The notes under the pieces were generated by a model that was not told where the DNA came from, ran no database searches, and saw nothing but the letters and a program-made list of their open reading frames with translations. A stretch of DNA of 32,895 bases from an uncultured Microbacteriaceae bacterium. Lineage in GTDB: Bacteria; Actinomycetota; Actinomycetes; Actinomycetales; Microbacteriaceae. Numbering within the stretch: the first letter of the stretch is position 1; every line of letters starts with the position of its first letter. The stretch lies in the NCBI GenBank assembly GCA_937124545.1, contig CAKZKU010000129.1, positions 1 to 32,895 on the forward strand. Direction: 5' to 3'. Position numbers and translations under genes: made by a program. Shown here piece by piece: positions 14,904 through 22,935 of the stretch.

Positions 14904-16100
14904 TTAGAGGTTATTGATCCGGTCGAGCAGGCCGTTCCCCTCCGGAAGTTGGGGGATCAACAGAGCTTGTAACAGGTGGTACGCGTCTGGCTTACCCTGG
15001 GCTACTGTCGACGCTGGCAAGCCTGAGGAATCAAGCTCATGATGCCAGCTGCCGTGCGTCGGGTCTTTGAACCGGGCGTGAAGATGTTCAGACCATCGAA
15101 GGACGTCTTCGGGCGCGTCGCTGACGAGTTTGCTGGAGGCGACCTGAGCTGCCGCGCTGATGGCCTCCGCAACCACCCACATCAGCCGCTGGGTGACCAC
15201 GGGCTGTGCTTGCCAGTCGAGGGTGTACACAAAACCCTCTCGGCCGTCTGCTGCCCATCCCACACTGCGCGCTTTCTCGTAAAGGCTGCGAGCCGCATCA
15301 GGAACCCAGTCAGCTGAGGCAAGCGAATTTCCGTGGAGTTCCAGCAAGAGACGAGACCACTCGAAGAGGTGGCCGATCGTGACGCCGTAGGGGCGGAATT
15401 CATCGGCAGGGGATTGTTCGTTAAACCCCGTGTTTTGAGCCCCGTCGGCGTCGAAATGCTCGGGCATCATCCAGTCTCGTGAGCGAGCGTGGGTATTCAC
15501 CATAAAGTTGCTGATGTCCAGCGCCCGATCCAGCAGCGAGCCGTCTCCGGTCGCCGCGTGGGCAGAAATCAGGGCTTCGACGGCGTGCATATTGGCGTTT
15601 GCGCCCAGATACGGCTCCTCACGTGAGAAGTCCTGATTGAAGGAGTTCGCAAAGATGCCGAGGTCGTCTCGCCAAAACTTGTCGAAAAGAGTCTCGAGAG
15701 CGCTGTCGGTGAGCGTGGCAGCCCCCGGAATATCCAGAGCCTGGGCGGTGGAGGCAGCGAGAAGCACGAACGCGGTGTCATACGCGTTCTTTCGCCCGGA
15801 ATCACCGAAGCCAGGCGCGATGCTGAAGAAGCCACCGTTTTCACGGTCATAAAAATCCTTCGACAGCGAAAGAATGCCGCGTTGCGCGAGATCAGCGGTC
15901 CCGGAAAAACCCAGTGTGCTGGCAATGGCAAAAGTAAAGGTCATCCTCGCGGTGATGAGCATCGAGGGGGCAGCGTCCTGGGTGATGGAACCCTCAGTGC
16001 CGAGGTGCCCAAAGCCGATTTCGGCGTTCGCCGACTTTTTGGCAAAGTCAATCAGTCGTTCGACCTGCTGCAGATCTAGTGATGCGTGGGTGCCGCGCAC
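14904..16100 (-). CDS. AGE-family sugar isomerase/epimerase (mannose/lyxose isomerase or YihS-like)
   Basis: An (alpha/alpha)6-barrel enzyme of the N-acylglucosamine 2-epimerase family, 398 residues, expected to interconvert a free aldose and ketose. Conserved active-site residues can be placed: Arg52 in TARMTFTFA, NANMHAVEA (168-176), GHLFEW with His244 and Glu247, and the second catalytic His in GSWHHELD, probably His354. The pattern fits mannose isomerase and YihS (sulfoquinovose/mannose isomerase) rather than renin-binding-protein epimerases. The GTG start is 3 nt after the fucU-like stop, so the genes are translationally coupled. Mannose isomerases of this family also convert D-lyxose to D-xylulose, which would feed the two xylulokinases. 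The substrate is inference. Confidence 0.85.
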   Translation of the reverse strand: MRGTHASLDLQQVERLIDFAKKSANAEIGFGHLGTEGSITQDAAPSMLITARMTFTFAIASTLGFSGTADLAQRGILSLSKDFYDRENGGFFSIAPGFGDSGRKNAYDTAFVLLAASTAQALDIPGAATLTDSALETLFDKFWRDDLGIFANSFNQDFSREEPYLGANANMHAVEALISAHAATGDGSLLDRALDISNFMVNTHARSRDWMMPEHFDADGAQNTGFNEQSPADEFRPYGVTIGHLFEWSRLLLELHGNSLASADWVPDAARSLYEKARSVGWAADGREGFVYTLDWQAQPVVTQRLMWVVAEAISAAAQVASSKLVSDAPEDVLRWSEHLHARFKDPTHGSWHHELDSSGLPASTVAQGKPDAYHLLQALLIPQLPEGNGLLDRINNL

Positions 16101-16103
16101 CGC

Positions 16104-16526
16104 CTATACCGTTCCTTTTTGCGCAATAAAGCAGCTGTAGGGGGCAGTTTCGAGACACTGCACAATGACCGCGCACTCTTTGGCCCGATTGTAAAAGTCC
16201 AGGCGCGGAATCAGATCAAACTCAAGCTCGTTCGGATGACTCGTCGTCGCTATTTTCAGCACCGCTTCGTGGGTGGGGGTTGCCGGCTGCTGGTCATCAG
16301 ACTGCATTCGTGACAAAGGCTGGTCGATAAAAGTATCGAGAGGGAAAACGCTGAAGACTGCTTCGCAAGCCCGCGTAATACTGATTTCACCGAGGTGGAT
16401 GACCTGCGCTCCTGAGGCGTAGCTGGGGTAGTTTCGGTCAACAATCGCAATCTTTTCCCCGTGACCGAGCTCATCGAGCGCTTTCAGGAGAGACCCTGTG
16501 AGGACAGGATCAATGTTCTTTAGCAT
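16104..16526 (-). CDS. RbsD/FucU-family sugar mutarotase
   Basis: A sugar anomer-interconverting enzyme of the FucU/RbsD family, 140 residues from the ATG at 16526, which has AAGGAG upstream; the frame opens earlier at 16550 but without support. The N-terminus MLKNIDPVLTGSLLKALDEL and GHGEKIAIVDRNYPS match FucU, as does the C-terminal stretch DFYNRAKECAVIVQCLETAPY. The usual ADANFP segment reads VDRNYP. It is first in an operon with the AGE isomerase, which argues that mutarotation presents the right anomer to that enzyme. It is nearer FucU than RbsD by length and C-terminal motif. L-fucose metabolism genes are absent, so the sugar is unknown. Confidence 0.87.
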   Translation of the reverse strand: MLKNIDPVLTGSLLKALDELGHGEKIAIVDRNYPSYASGAQVIHLGEISITRACEAVFSVFPLDTFIDQPLSRMQSDDQQPATPTHEAVLKIATTSHPNELEFDLIPRLDFYNRAKECAVIVQCLETAPYSCFIAQKGTV

Positions 16527-16580
16527 GTGGTCTCCTTTGTTCGCCGACACCGGGTCGCCTACTGTGGGCCTCCCGACACG

Positions 16581-16586
16581 ATACTA
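16581..16586 (-). promoter_or_regulatory. -10-like TAGTAT upstream of the mutarotase operon
   Basis: TAGTAT on the minus strand lies 54 nt before ATG 16526, in the gap after the cupin stop. An imperfect repeat CAGG-N5-CCTG at 16600-16612 lies just upstream within the end of the cupin gene. No -35 is clear. Confidence 0.25.
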
Positions 16587-16598
16587 ACCGCCTGTCTT

Positions 16599-17048
16599 TC
16601 AGGGAGTTCCTGGTTGTTCGGCCCACGGCATGGGAATGTCTCGGATTGGCACAGCGTCATCAGGGATCGCGGGAAGCGGTGTCACCCCTGCTCGAATACA
16701 CAACCAACGAAGCTGTGTGGGGCTATCCGGCATACATCGCCACGTCCTCATGACCCCGATCCCCACGTGAACTACGGTCCCCGGGTGCACATCGATCACG
16801 TCATCATCGAGACCCATCTGACCCTCACCTTCGAGAAAGATATAGACCTCATCGATCTCCGAATGGCTGTGCCAGTAACCGGCCTCTTCGCCTGGTTCGT
16901 AGGCGGTTGCTGTCATGCCAATGACATCGCCCCCTAACTCGTGATCAATCACGCGGCGACCTGTGCGAGTGGTTTCCGGAACGAACCCGCCGTAATGGGC
17001 TCGCCAGGTGTCCATCGACCCAATATTCGTGATGCTGTAGTTGCTCAT
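16599..17048 (-). CDS. Small cupin-domain protein
   Basis: A single-domain cupin, 149 residues from ATG 17048. The first cupin motif is GYWHSHSEIDEVYIFLEGEG with likely metal ligands His60, His62 and Glu67. In the second motif, HPGTVVHVGIGVMRTWRC, the usual histidine appears to be replaced by Met-Arg, so the metal site may be incomplete. There is no SD; TACGCT lies 8 nt upstream of the start, and the frame extends to 17162 without merit. It is divergent from the amidase across 71 nt. Function cannot be assigned; sugar-binding or isomerase-like roles are possible in this context. Confidence 0.75.
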   Translation of the reverse strand: MSNYSITNIGSMDTWRAHYGGFVPETTRTGRRVIDHELGGDVIGMTATAYEPGEEAGYWHSHSEIDEVYIFLEGEGQMGLDDDVIDVHPGTVVHVGIGVMRTWRCMPDSPTQLRWLCIRAGVTPLPAIPDDAVPIRDIPMPWAEQPGTP

Positions 17049-17056
17049 GGGGCACC

Positions 17057-17062
17057 AGCGTA
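17057..17062 (-). promoter_or_regulatory. -10 element (TACGCT) of the cupin gene
   Basis: TACGCT on the minus strand ends 8 nt before ATG 17048. Confidence 0.3.
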
Positions 17063-17107
17063 CTCGGACCCCACCTATGGACTCGCGGCTCGGCCCTTGC
17101 CTGCCGG

Positions 17108-17113
17108 TACCCT
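17108..17113 (+). promoter_or_regulatory. -10 element (TACCCT) of the amidase gene
   Basis: TACCCT ends 6 nt before ATG 17120. GAGG in between is too close to the start to be a normal SD. Confidence 0.35.
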
Positions 17114-17119
17114 CGAGGT

Positions 17120-18538
17120 ATGAGCGATTGGCACCGTGCGCCGCTAAATGAGCTGCACGCATCGCTCTGCCGAGGGGACATTGCGGTTGCCGATCTGGTT
17201 CGCCACTACTTGGATCGCATCACACAACACAACTCGAGTATCAACGCTCTTGTCCATGTCGCCGGGGACTGCGCCCTCGAGCAGGCCGAACGCGCGCAGC
17301 AGAGTATTTCTGCGGAGGGTACGCCGCCCTTGACGGGAATTCCCAGCGCTGACAAGGACCTTGTCGCGCGGGCGGGAATGCCCACAGGATACGGATCCCT
17401 CACCTCGAAAGGTCTCCCGGTCGCCACGGCCTCTGATCCTATGGCGCTATGGCTAGACCAGGTTGGTGCCATCAGCGTGGGCAAAACTGCCACGTCAGAA
17501 TTTGGAATGTCCGCGTCAACGGAATCCCTCGCTACCGGTGAAACACGCAATCCCCACGACCTCACACGGTCGGCCGGAGGCTCCAGCGGGGGAGCCGCCG
17601 CCGCGGTCGCTGCCGGTTTGCTGCCCTTCGCGCCGGGTTCTGACGGTGGAGGGTCCATCCGAATCCCGGCGCTTGCCTGTGGTCTGGTCGGGTGGAAACC
17701 CTCCCGTGGATTGATCCCCGCAGGATCAGGATGGGAGTCGATAACCGCCCTGGTTGTCCCCGGGCTCATCACGCGGTCGGTGATAGATCTCGCCTACGTT
17801 GCTGAGCAGCTGATCCACGGTGATCTTCACTGGTCAACGCAGGCACCACGGGAAGCTCGAACCTTTAGTCGCGCAGTCGAATCGCCCGCGCGAGGTCTCA
17901 CCATTGGAGTGACGACGGCGATGCCATGGCCTGCGAGTTGGGGAGTGGGGCCCGACGCGGAAGCTGTCAGGGCTCTCGATATTGCACAGCAGGCTCTTGT
18001 TGATGCCGGGCACTCGGTGAGGGAACTTCCCTGGCAGCCCGACCAGTCCTATGCGGAGAATTTCCTGACGGTTTGGGCCGCGTCAGCGGCCAGTGTTGCG
18101 GTACCCGCTGCGAGGGAAGACTCTCTCGAGCCGCTAACGCGTTTTCTTCGCAAGCGAGGACAGAGCACCAGTGTCGTGGATTTAGCGGGCGCAGTGGCGG
18201 CCTTGCGCCTCTTCGAAAGAAGCACAATCGAAGCCTTTAGCGGGTGCGATGTGGTGATGACCCCGGGGCTGAATGGTCCCGCCCCAGCACTGGGCTGGTT
18301 AGACCCCCTGGATCCGGAACGTAATTTCCGCCAGCAGGTTGAACTCACGCCGTGGACGAGTTTTGTGAACGTTGCGGGCCTGCCGGCCCTTGCTGTGCCG
18401 GTTACCTACGCGCATGACCTGCCACTGGGGGTCCAACTCATTGGCCGCCCAGGAGGAGACGGAACTCTGATGGGGGCTGCTCAGCAGCTCGTTGAACAAC
18501 TGCCTGAGGCACAGAAGTGGCCCCAGGGTTTTGACTAA
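17120..18538 (+). CDS. Amidase signature-family hydrolase
   Basis: A 472-residue amidase of the GatA/AtzF superfamily, hydrolysing a carboxamide. The Ser-cisSer-Lys triad is visible: Lys79 in ADKDL, Ser155 in GGSSGGAAAAVAAG, and nucleophile Ser179 in GSDGGGSIR, with the 24-residue Ser-Ser spacing of the family. There is no signal peptide, so it is cytoplasmic. GatB and GatC are not nearby, and the N-terminal loop differs from tRNA amidotransferase subunits, so it is a free-standing amidase. It is divergent from the cupin and convergent with the ribokinase. Why it lies in a sugar island is unclear; it may release nitrogen from an amide-bearing substrate. Confidence 0.85.
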   Translation: MSDWHRAPLNELHASLCRGDIAVADLVRHYLDRITQHNSSINALVHVAGDCALEQAERAQQSISAEGTPPLTGIPSADKDLVARAGMPTGYGSLTSKGLPVATASDPMALWLDQVGAISVGKTATSEFGMSASTESLATGETRNPHDLTRSAGGSSGGAAAAVAAGLLPFAPGSDGGGSIRIPALACGLVGWKPSRGLIPAGSGWESITALVVPGLITRSVIDLAYVAEQLIHGDLHWSTQAPREARTFSRAVESPARGLTIGVTTAMPWPASWGVGPDAEAVRALDIAQQALVDAGHSVRELPWQPDQSYAENFLTVWAASAASVAVPAAREDSLEPLTRFLRKRGQSTSVVDLAGAVAALRLFERSTIEAFSGCDVVMTPGLNGPAPALGWLDPLDPERNFRQQVELTPWTSFVNVAGLPALAVPVTYAHDLPLGVQLIGRPGGDGTLMGAAQQLVEQLPEAQKWPQGFD

Positions 18539-18544
18539 CACCCG

Positions 18545-19447
18545 CTAACGGTCTTTTGTGCCAGCGCTCTGGGTCGGCAAAGGAACAGCGCGGTGAGGCA
18601 TTGCGGTTGCCGCCCCCGCAGTTTTCACCGATTCGGATGCTGCGCGACAGGCTGCATCGAGGGCATCCAGATCATCGGCACCCGCATCGCGGTGGGCCAC
18701 AAAATTCCCGGCAAGACAATCGCCAGCACCCGTGGTGTCGAGGGATTCCACTTTTGGCGCGGTAACGAAACCGACAGGGGCTCCGTGGCTGAATAGCGCC
18801 GCACCGGCTGCTCCCTGCGTGAGGACAACGGTGCGGTTTGCGCTGAGCGACCGGGCGGCTTCCTCGGAATCATCAAGCCCTGCAACAATGCGGGCTTCGT
18901 GCTCGTTGAGCAGCAAGATATCTACCAATTCCAGTAGCTCGTTCGACGTATTTTCTGCCGGCGCGGGAGTCAGCACAACCAGGGTGCCGGCATCGCGGGC
19001 TAGTTTTGCGGCCTGGAGGTTGAGTGCGAGCGACACTTCCTGCTGCAAAATGACATGGCTTGCCTCGGCAACTCGGGACTTAAAATCTTTGCCATCAAAG
19101 GATGAGGCCGCTAGGTTTGCTCCACCCACGACCATGATCGAGTTTTCTGCGTTGGCGTCTACTTGAATGATGGCGCGTCCGGTGGGGGCGGACGTTACGG
19201 TCGCACTGAGCGTCAGCGGTTCTGTGTCGAGAAATCCAGCCAGAAAATCGGCCCCAGAATCCTCGCCGACAGCGCAAAAGAACGCCACTTCAGCACCCGC
19301 ACGCGCGGCTGCTACCGCTTGATTAAGGCCTTTGCCGCCCGGAAGTTCGTCATAGGTATCGGCAAAAACTGTTTCCCCGGGTTCTGGGAGGCGCTGCCCT
19401 CGAACGAAAAGGTCAACGTTGGCGCTACCAACCACAACAAGGGACAT
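18545..19447 (-). CDS. rbsK: Ribokinase-like PfkB kinase
   Basis: An ATP-dependent kinase of the ribokinase family, 300 residues from ATG 19447; a GTG at 19456 is an alternative. VVVGSANVDLFVRG (4-17) is the ribokinase N-terminus, ELPGGKGLNQAVAAARAG (34-51) the PfkB signature 1 with Leu where most have Ala, and LDTTGAGDCLAGNF signature 2 with catalytic Asp243. D-ribose is the likely substrate, giving ribose 5-phosphate. It is transcribed alone, with its stop 6 nt from the amidase stop. RbsD/FucU and the Frc importer, also able to handle ribose in known systems, lie within 6 kb. Confidence 0.87.
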   Translation of the reverse strand: MSLVVVGSANVDLFVRGQRLPEPGETVFADTYDELPGGKGLNQAVAAARAGAEVAFFCAVGEDSGADFLAGFLDTEPLTLSATVTSAPTGRAIIQVDANAENSIMVVGGANLAASSFDGKDFKSRVAEASHVILQQEVSLALNLQAAKLARDAGTLVVLTPAPAENTSNELLELVDILLLNEHEARIVAGLDDSEEAARSLSANRTVVLTQGAAGAALFSHGAPVGFVTAPKVESLDTTGAGDCLAGNFVAHRDAGADDLDALDAACRAASESVKTAGAATAMPHRAVPLPTQSAGTKDR

Positions 19448-19540
19448 GGTGACCACTTTCTCTACGGTGTGACTATCTTTCCAACCTAATCGCAGTGGAT
19501 GTTAGTTGCGGCACTCTCCGGTGCTTGGGTCGCTCTGTGC

Positions 19541-21328
19541 CTAAACGAGCAGTTCCTCTAGTTCCATCCACCTCTCCTCTGCTGCAACGAGTTGCTGCTG
19601 AAGATTGGCGCGTTCCTCGGCAAGCGTTGTCAGAGTTTCGAGGTCAGTCTGGTCCTGTGTGGCTAGCTGCTGGTCTTTGTCCGAAATCTGTTGAGTGAGA
19701 TCGGCAACTTTTCTCAGGAGTGCTTTGTGCTCTTTTTCCGCAACACGGTGTTCTTTACTTCCTGGCCTCAGTGTTGTCGAGGGCGCCGATATCTCTTGCG
19801 GTGCTGGTGCCGCGCTGGGTGAGCTGCGCTGGCCCTCCAAGGCAAGATACTGATCCACTCCTCCGGGAACGTGACGAAATTCGCCGTCAATCACGGCGTA
19901 TTGCTGGTCTGTTACTCGCTCGAGGAGATACCTGTCGTGGGAAACCACAATGAGGGTTCCCGGCCACGTATCCAGCAGGTCCTCCATTGCCCGGAGCATT
20001 TCCGTGTCGAGGTCGTTCGTCGGTTCATCCAAAAGCAACACGTTCGGTTCCTTGAGCAACTCTAAGAGGAATTGGAGCCTGCGGCGCTGGCCGCCGCTGA
20101 GCTCGTGAACACGAGCCGAAAGGTGGCGAGAAGAAAACCCCAGCCGCTCGAGTAGTTGCCCAGGGGTCATTTCGACTCCGTCGGCTTGATACGTCGTCTT
20201 TTCCCGCGCGATCACTTCGCTCACACGGTCCCCGGCAACCTCATCGAGAGTTGCGAGGCGCTGATCAAGCAAACTTAGGGCCACAGTGGATCCGCGGGAA
20301 ATCCGGCCGCTCGTGGGGGAGAGGCTTCCTTCCAGGAGTTTGAGGACGGTGGTTTTTCCGGCTCCGTTTGCGCCAAGAATTCCTGTTCTTTCACCCGGCG
20401 CCAGTCGCCAGGTGAAAGGCTTCAGGATGACTCTGTCGTCGCGGGATACGGACACGTCTTCCAGCTCGATGACTTTCTTGCCCAGCCTTGTCGTGGAGAG
20501 CCTGCTGAGTGTCACCGGGTCGCGAATTTCTGGAACATCGTCGATCAGGGCGTTGGCCGCCTCGATACGAAATTTAGGCTTTGCGGTTCTCGCCGGCGCG
20601 CCGCGCCGCAGCCACGCAAGCTCCTTCTTCAGCAGATTCTGGCGTTTTGCTTCCGTCACCGCCGCACTGCGCTCGCGCTCAACGCGCTGAAGCACGTAGG
20701 CCGCATACCCACCGTCGTAAACATCCACTGTTTGGTCGTGCACTTCCCACGTGTTCAACGTGGTGGCATCGAGAAACCATCGGTCGTGTGTCACCACAAC
20801 GAGCGCCCCGGAGCCTCTGCTCCAGCGAGAATTAATATGCTCGGCAAGCCAGGCAACACCGGTCACGTCCAAGTGGTTGGTCGGTTCGTCCAGGAAAAGA
20901 ATGTCCCACTCGCCCACCAACAATGCCGCCAGTGAAACTCGCCGACTCTGCCCTCCACTGAGGTCACCGACGCGAGTATCCCAGGACACGTCGCTAAGCA
21001 GCCCCTTGAGGACGTCCCGTATTTTGGGGTCTGCGGCCCATTCGTGCTCGGGTCGGTCTCCCACAACGGCTTGGGCGATCGTAAGATCAGGCGAAATGGT
21101 GTCGCTCTGGTCAAGCATTCCGATCCGCACACCGCCGCGCGGGGTAACGGTTCCGCCATCAGGCGCCTTGCGTCCGGCCAGCAGCTGGATGAGCGTTGAT
21201 TTTCCCTCGCCGTTGCGCCCCACCACCCCTATCCGGTCGCCCTCTTCAATCCCAATCGTGAGAGCATCAAACACCGCTCGGGTGGGGTATTCCAGGTGGA
21301 GGTTATGCGCCCCGAGTAAATGTGCCAC
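19541..21328 (-). CDS. ABC-F family ATPase, Uup-like
   Basis: A soluble tandem-ATPase protein of the ABC-F family, 595 residues, which acts on ribosomes rather than in transport. Domain 1 has Walker A GRNGEGKST (38-46), signature LSGGQSRR and FLDEPTNHLD; domain 2 has GANGAGKTT, LSGGQRRR and LLDEPTNDLD. A charged helical linker of about 80 residues separates them. The last 70 residues form a Gln/Glu/Lys-rich coiled coil as in Uup, which also binds DNA or the ribosome. No membrane segment is present. The GTG start follows TAGGCT by 6 nt. Antibiotic-resistance ABC-F proteins are similar, but the Uup-type tail favours housekeeping. Confidence 0.9.
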   Translation of the reverse strand: MAHLLGAHNLHLEYPTRAVFDALTIGIEEGDRIGVVGRNGEGKSTLIQLLAGRKAPDGGTVTPRGGVRIGMLDQSDTISPDLTIAQAVVGDRPEHEWAADPKIRDVLKGLLSDVSWDTRVGDLSGGQSRRVSLAALLVGEWDILFLDEPTNHLDVTGVAWLAEHINSRWSRGSGALVVVTHDRWFLDATTLNTWEVHDQTVDVYDGGYAAYVLQRVERERSAAVTEAKRQNLLKKELAWLRRGAPARTAKPKFRIEAANALIDDVPEIRDPVTLSRLSTTRLGKKVIELEDVSVSRDDRVILKPFTWRLAPGERTGILGANGAGKTTVLKLLEGSLSPTSGRISRGSTVALSLLDQRLATLDEVAGDRVSEVIAREKTTYQADGVEMTPGQLLERLGFSSRHLSARVHELSGGQRRRLQFLLELLKEPNVLLLDEPTNDLDTEMLRAMEDLLDTWPGTLIVVSHDRYLLERVTDQQYAVIDGEFRHVPGGVDQYLALEGQRSSPSAAPAPQEISAPSTTLRPGSKEHRVAEKEHKALLRKVADLTQQISDKDQQLATQDQTDLETLTTLAEERANLQQQLVAAEERWMELEELLV

Positions 21329-21334
21329 CGCTCG

Positions 21335-21340
21335 AGCCTA
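21335..21340 (-). promoter_or_regulatory. -10 element (TAGGCT) of the ABC-F gene
   Basis: TAGGCT on the minus strand ends 6 nt before GTG 21328; no SD is present. Confidence 0.35.
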
Positions 21341-21374
21341 GGTGACTTAAGGTCGAGAGCTTGGCGCGTTCGGC

Positions 21375-22868
21375 CTAGTAGCTGCTTCGGTGTTTTTCTT
21401 GTTCTACAACGTCTTCTAAATCCGCAAGTCGTTTGAGACCCGCCAAAGGTTTGAACATGCGGTGGTTTGTGCGCAGCTGGTCCTGATTCTCGCTCAAGAA
21501 ATTCCAGTAGCCGGCGCTCAACGGGCACCCTTTTTCGCCGACTCGAACGCTGGGGCTGAAGACACAACTCTTGCAGTAGTTCGTCATCGTGTTGATGTAG
21601 GCGCCACCGGACGTGTACGGCTTGGTTGCCACCATGCCCCCATCGGCATATTGGCTCATCCCAATGACGTTTGCCGGCATGACCCAGGGAGTTCCATCCA
21701 CAAACGCGTCGATAAACCATTCGTTGAGCACCCGGGGGTTGACCTGTCGTTGCAAGGCCCAGCTTCCCAACACCATCAAACGGTTGATGTGGTGACTCCA
21801 CCCACGCTGGCGAACCTCCGCCAAAACATGGGATAGGCAGCGGGACTGCACCAGGGAGGAGTCAAGCTCGGCAAAAGCCTGGGGTAATTCAGCCTGGTGG
21901 TTGAAGTAGTTCTTTTCAACGAAGTCTTCGCCCAGATGCCAGTAAAGGTGCCACACCCAGTCCCGCCAGCCCATGATCTGGCGCACGAAGCCCTCCACGC
22001 TCGCAATATCAACGCCTCCGCCGCGATATTCCTCGAGCGCGCGGTCGATGACTTCTCTTGGATCCAGCAATCCAAGGTTCATCGCTGGGCTGAGCAGCGA
22101 ATGAGACATCGCCCAGTCGCCCACCATGGCGGCGTCTTCGCTGGGACCAAAAGTGGCAAGCCGGTCTTTCATAAAAACTTCGAGCGCTTCCAAAGCTTCT
22201 GCACGGGAGGCGGGGAATAAGCGGGGCCCATCCTCGCCAATGAAGCTGACTTCCCCGCGGGCCTCCAACTCGTCCAAATAGGTCCGAACCTCCTCGTCAA
22301 TGGCATCTTCGCTCGGGTACCAGGCGGTCGGCACCCCCAACGTGTCGACTCCCTTAGGGGGTGGCTGGCGATTGTCTTTATCAAAGTTGTAAGCACCACC
22401 TTCAGGGGTGGGTGTGCCGGAGGCGTCCTGTGTCATGAGGATGCCGGTGGACCTGCGTCGGTCCTGATAAAAGTTTTCCATCACCAGGCGCTTGCCGCCC
22501 TGAAGTTCCGCCCAATGAGCGAAATCCTCTTCGGAGGATACGAACCCGCGGGAAGGCTCCACCTTCACATTGCTGGTCATCGCGAGGTCATCTAGTAGGC
22601 GTCGGAGTCCGCGGGACGTCGGGTTCACCACAGAGAAATCGAGCCCCGCCAACGCGCTGTGATAGTCCTGGCCTGTTACGACGGTGGCACGGTCGCCGAG
22701 CTCAGCGCTGCGATGGCGCAAGGCCGAGAGAATCAGGTGGGCTTTTTGCCGGTGGTACCGCCGGCGCTTCAGCGGAGAAAGAACTTCAGGGATGATGATG
22801 GCTCCACCGTCATCAAAGTGCGGCCCCAGCTGGTCGGCAAAGAGAACCCGAGGTTGTTCTTTCACCAC
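21375..22868 (-). CDS. phrB: Iron-sulfur bacterial cryptochrome/(6-4) photolyase (PhrB type)
   Basis: A light-dependent flavoprotein that repairs (6-4) photoproducts, 497 residues. Four cysteines that ligate a 4Fe-4S cluster in this family are present: Cys344 (SRCLSH), Cys432 and Cys435 (NYCKSC) and Cys448 (GCPL). Their spacing of 88, 3 and 13 is the same as in Agrobacterium PhrB (350, 438, 441, 454). The His pair at 359-360 (SHHINRLMVLGSW) matches the active-site histidines. The N-terminal antenna domain starts RVLFADQLG. The GTG start has only a weak GGAG 14 nt upstream. It lies 67 nt downstream of terC on the same strand, possibly co-transcribed. Confidence 0.93.
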   Translation of the reverse strand: MVKEQPRVLFADQLGPHFDDGGAIIIPEVLSPLKRRRYHRQKAHLILSALRHRSAELGDRATVVTGQDYHSALAGLDFSVVNPTSRGLRRLLDDLAMTSNVKVEPSRGFVSSEEDFAHWAELQGGKRLVMENFYQDRRRSTGILMTQDASGTPTPEGGAYNFDKDNRQPPPKGVDTLGVPTAWYPSEDAIDEEVRTYLDELEARGEVSFIGEDGPRLFPASRAEALEALEVFMKDRLATFGPSEDAAMVGDWAMSHSLLSPAMNLGLLDPREVIDRALEEYRGGGVDIASVEGFVRQIMGWRDWVWHLYWHLGEDFVEKNYFNHQAELPQAFAELDSSLVQSRCLSHVLAEVRQRGWSHHINRLMVLGSWALQRQVNPRVLNEWFIDAFVDGTPWVMPANVIGMSQYADGGMVATKPYTSGGAYINTMTNYCKSCVFSPSVRVGEKGCPLSAGYWNFLSENQDQLRTNHRMFKPLAGLKRLADLEDVVEQEKHRSSY

Positions 22869-22935
22869 GAGAGGAAGTTCGCTCCGGGTGTGGCGAGCGA
22901 CTGGAAGCGTTCCAAGTTATTCCGTGCGGTCACGA

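Noticed and set aside
2381..16100. Sulfoglycolysis (sulfo-EMP) locus: YihS-like isomerase, PfkB kinase and class I aldolase
   Set aside because: The three steps could be read that way, but no sulfoquinovosidase, sulfolactaldehyde reductase or sulfonate exporter is present, the genes are in separate operons, and a fructose-type importer is adjacent.
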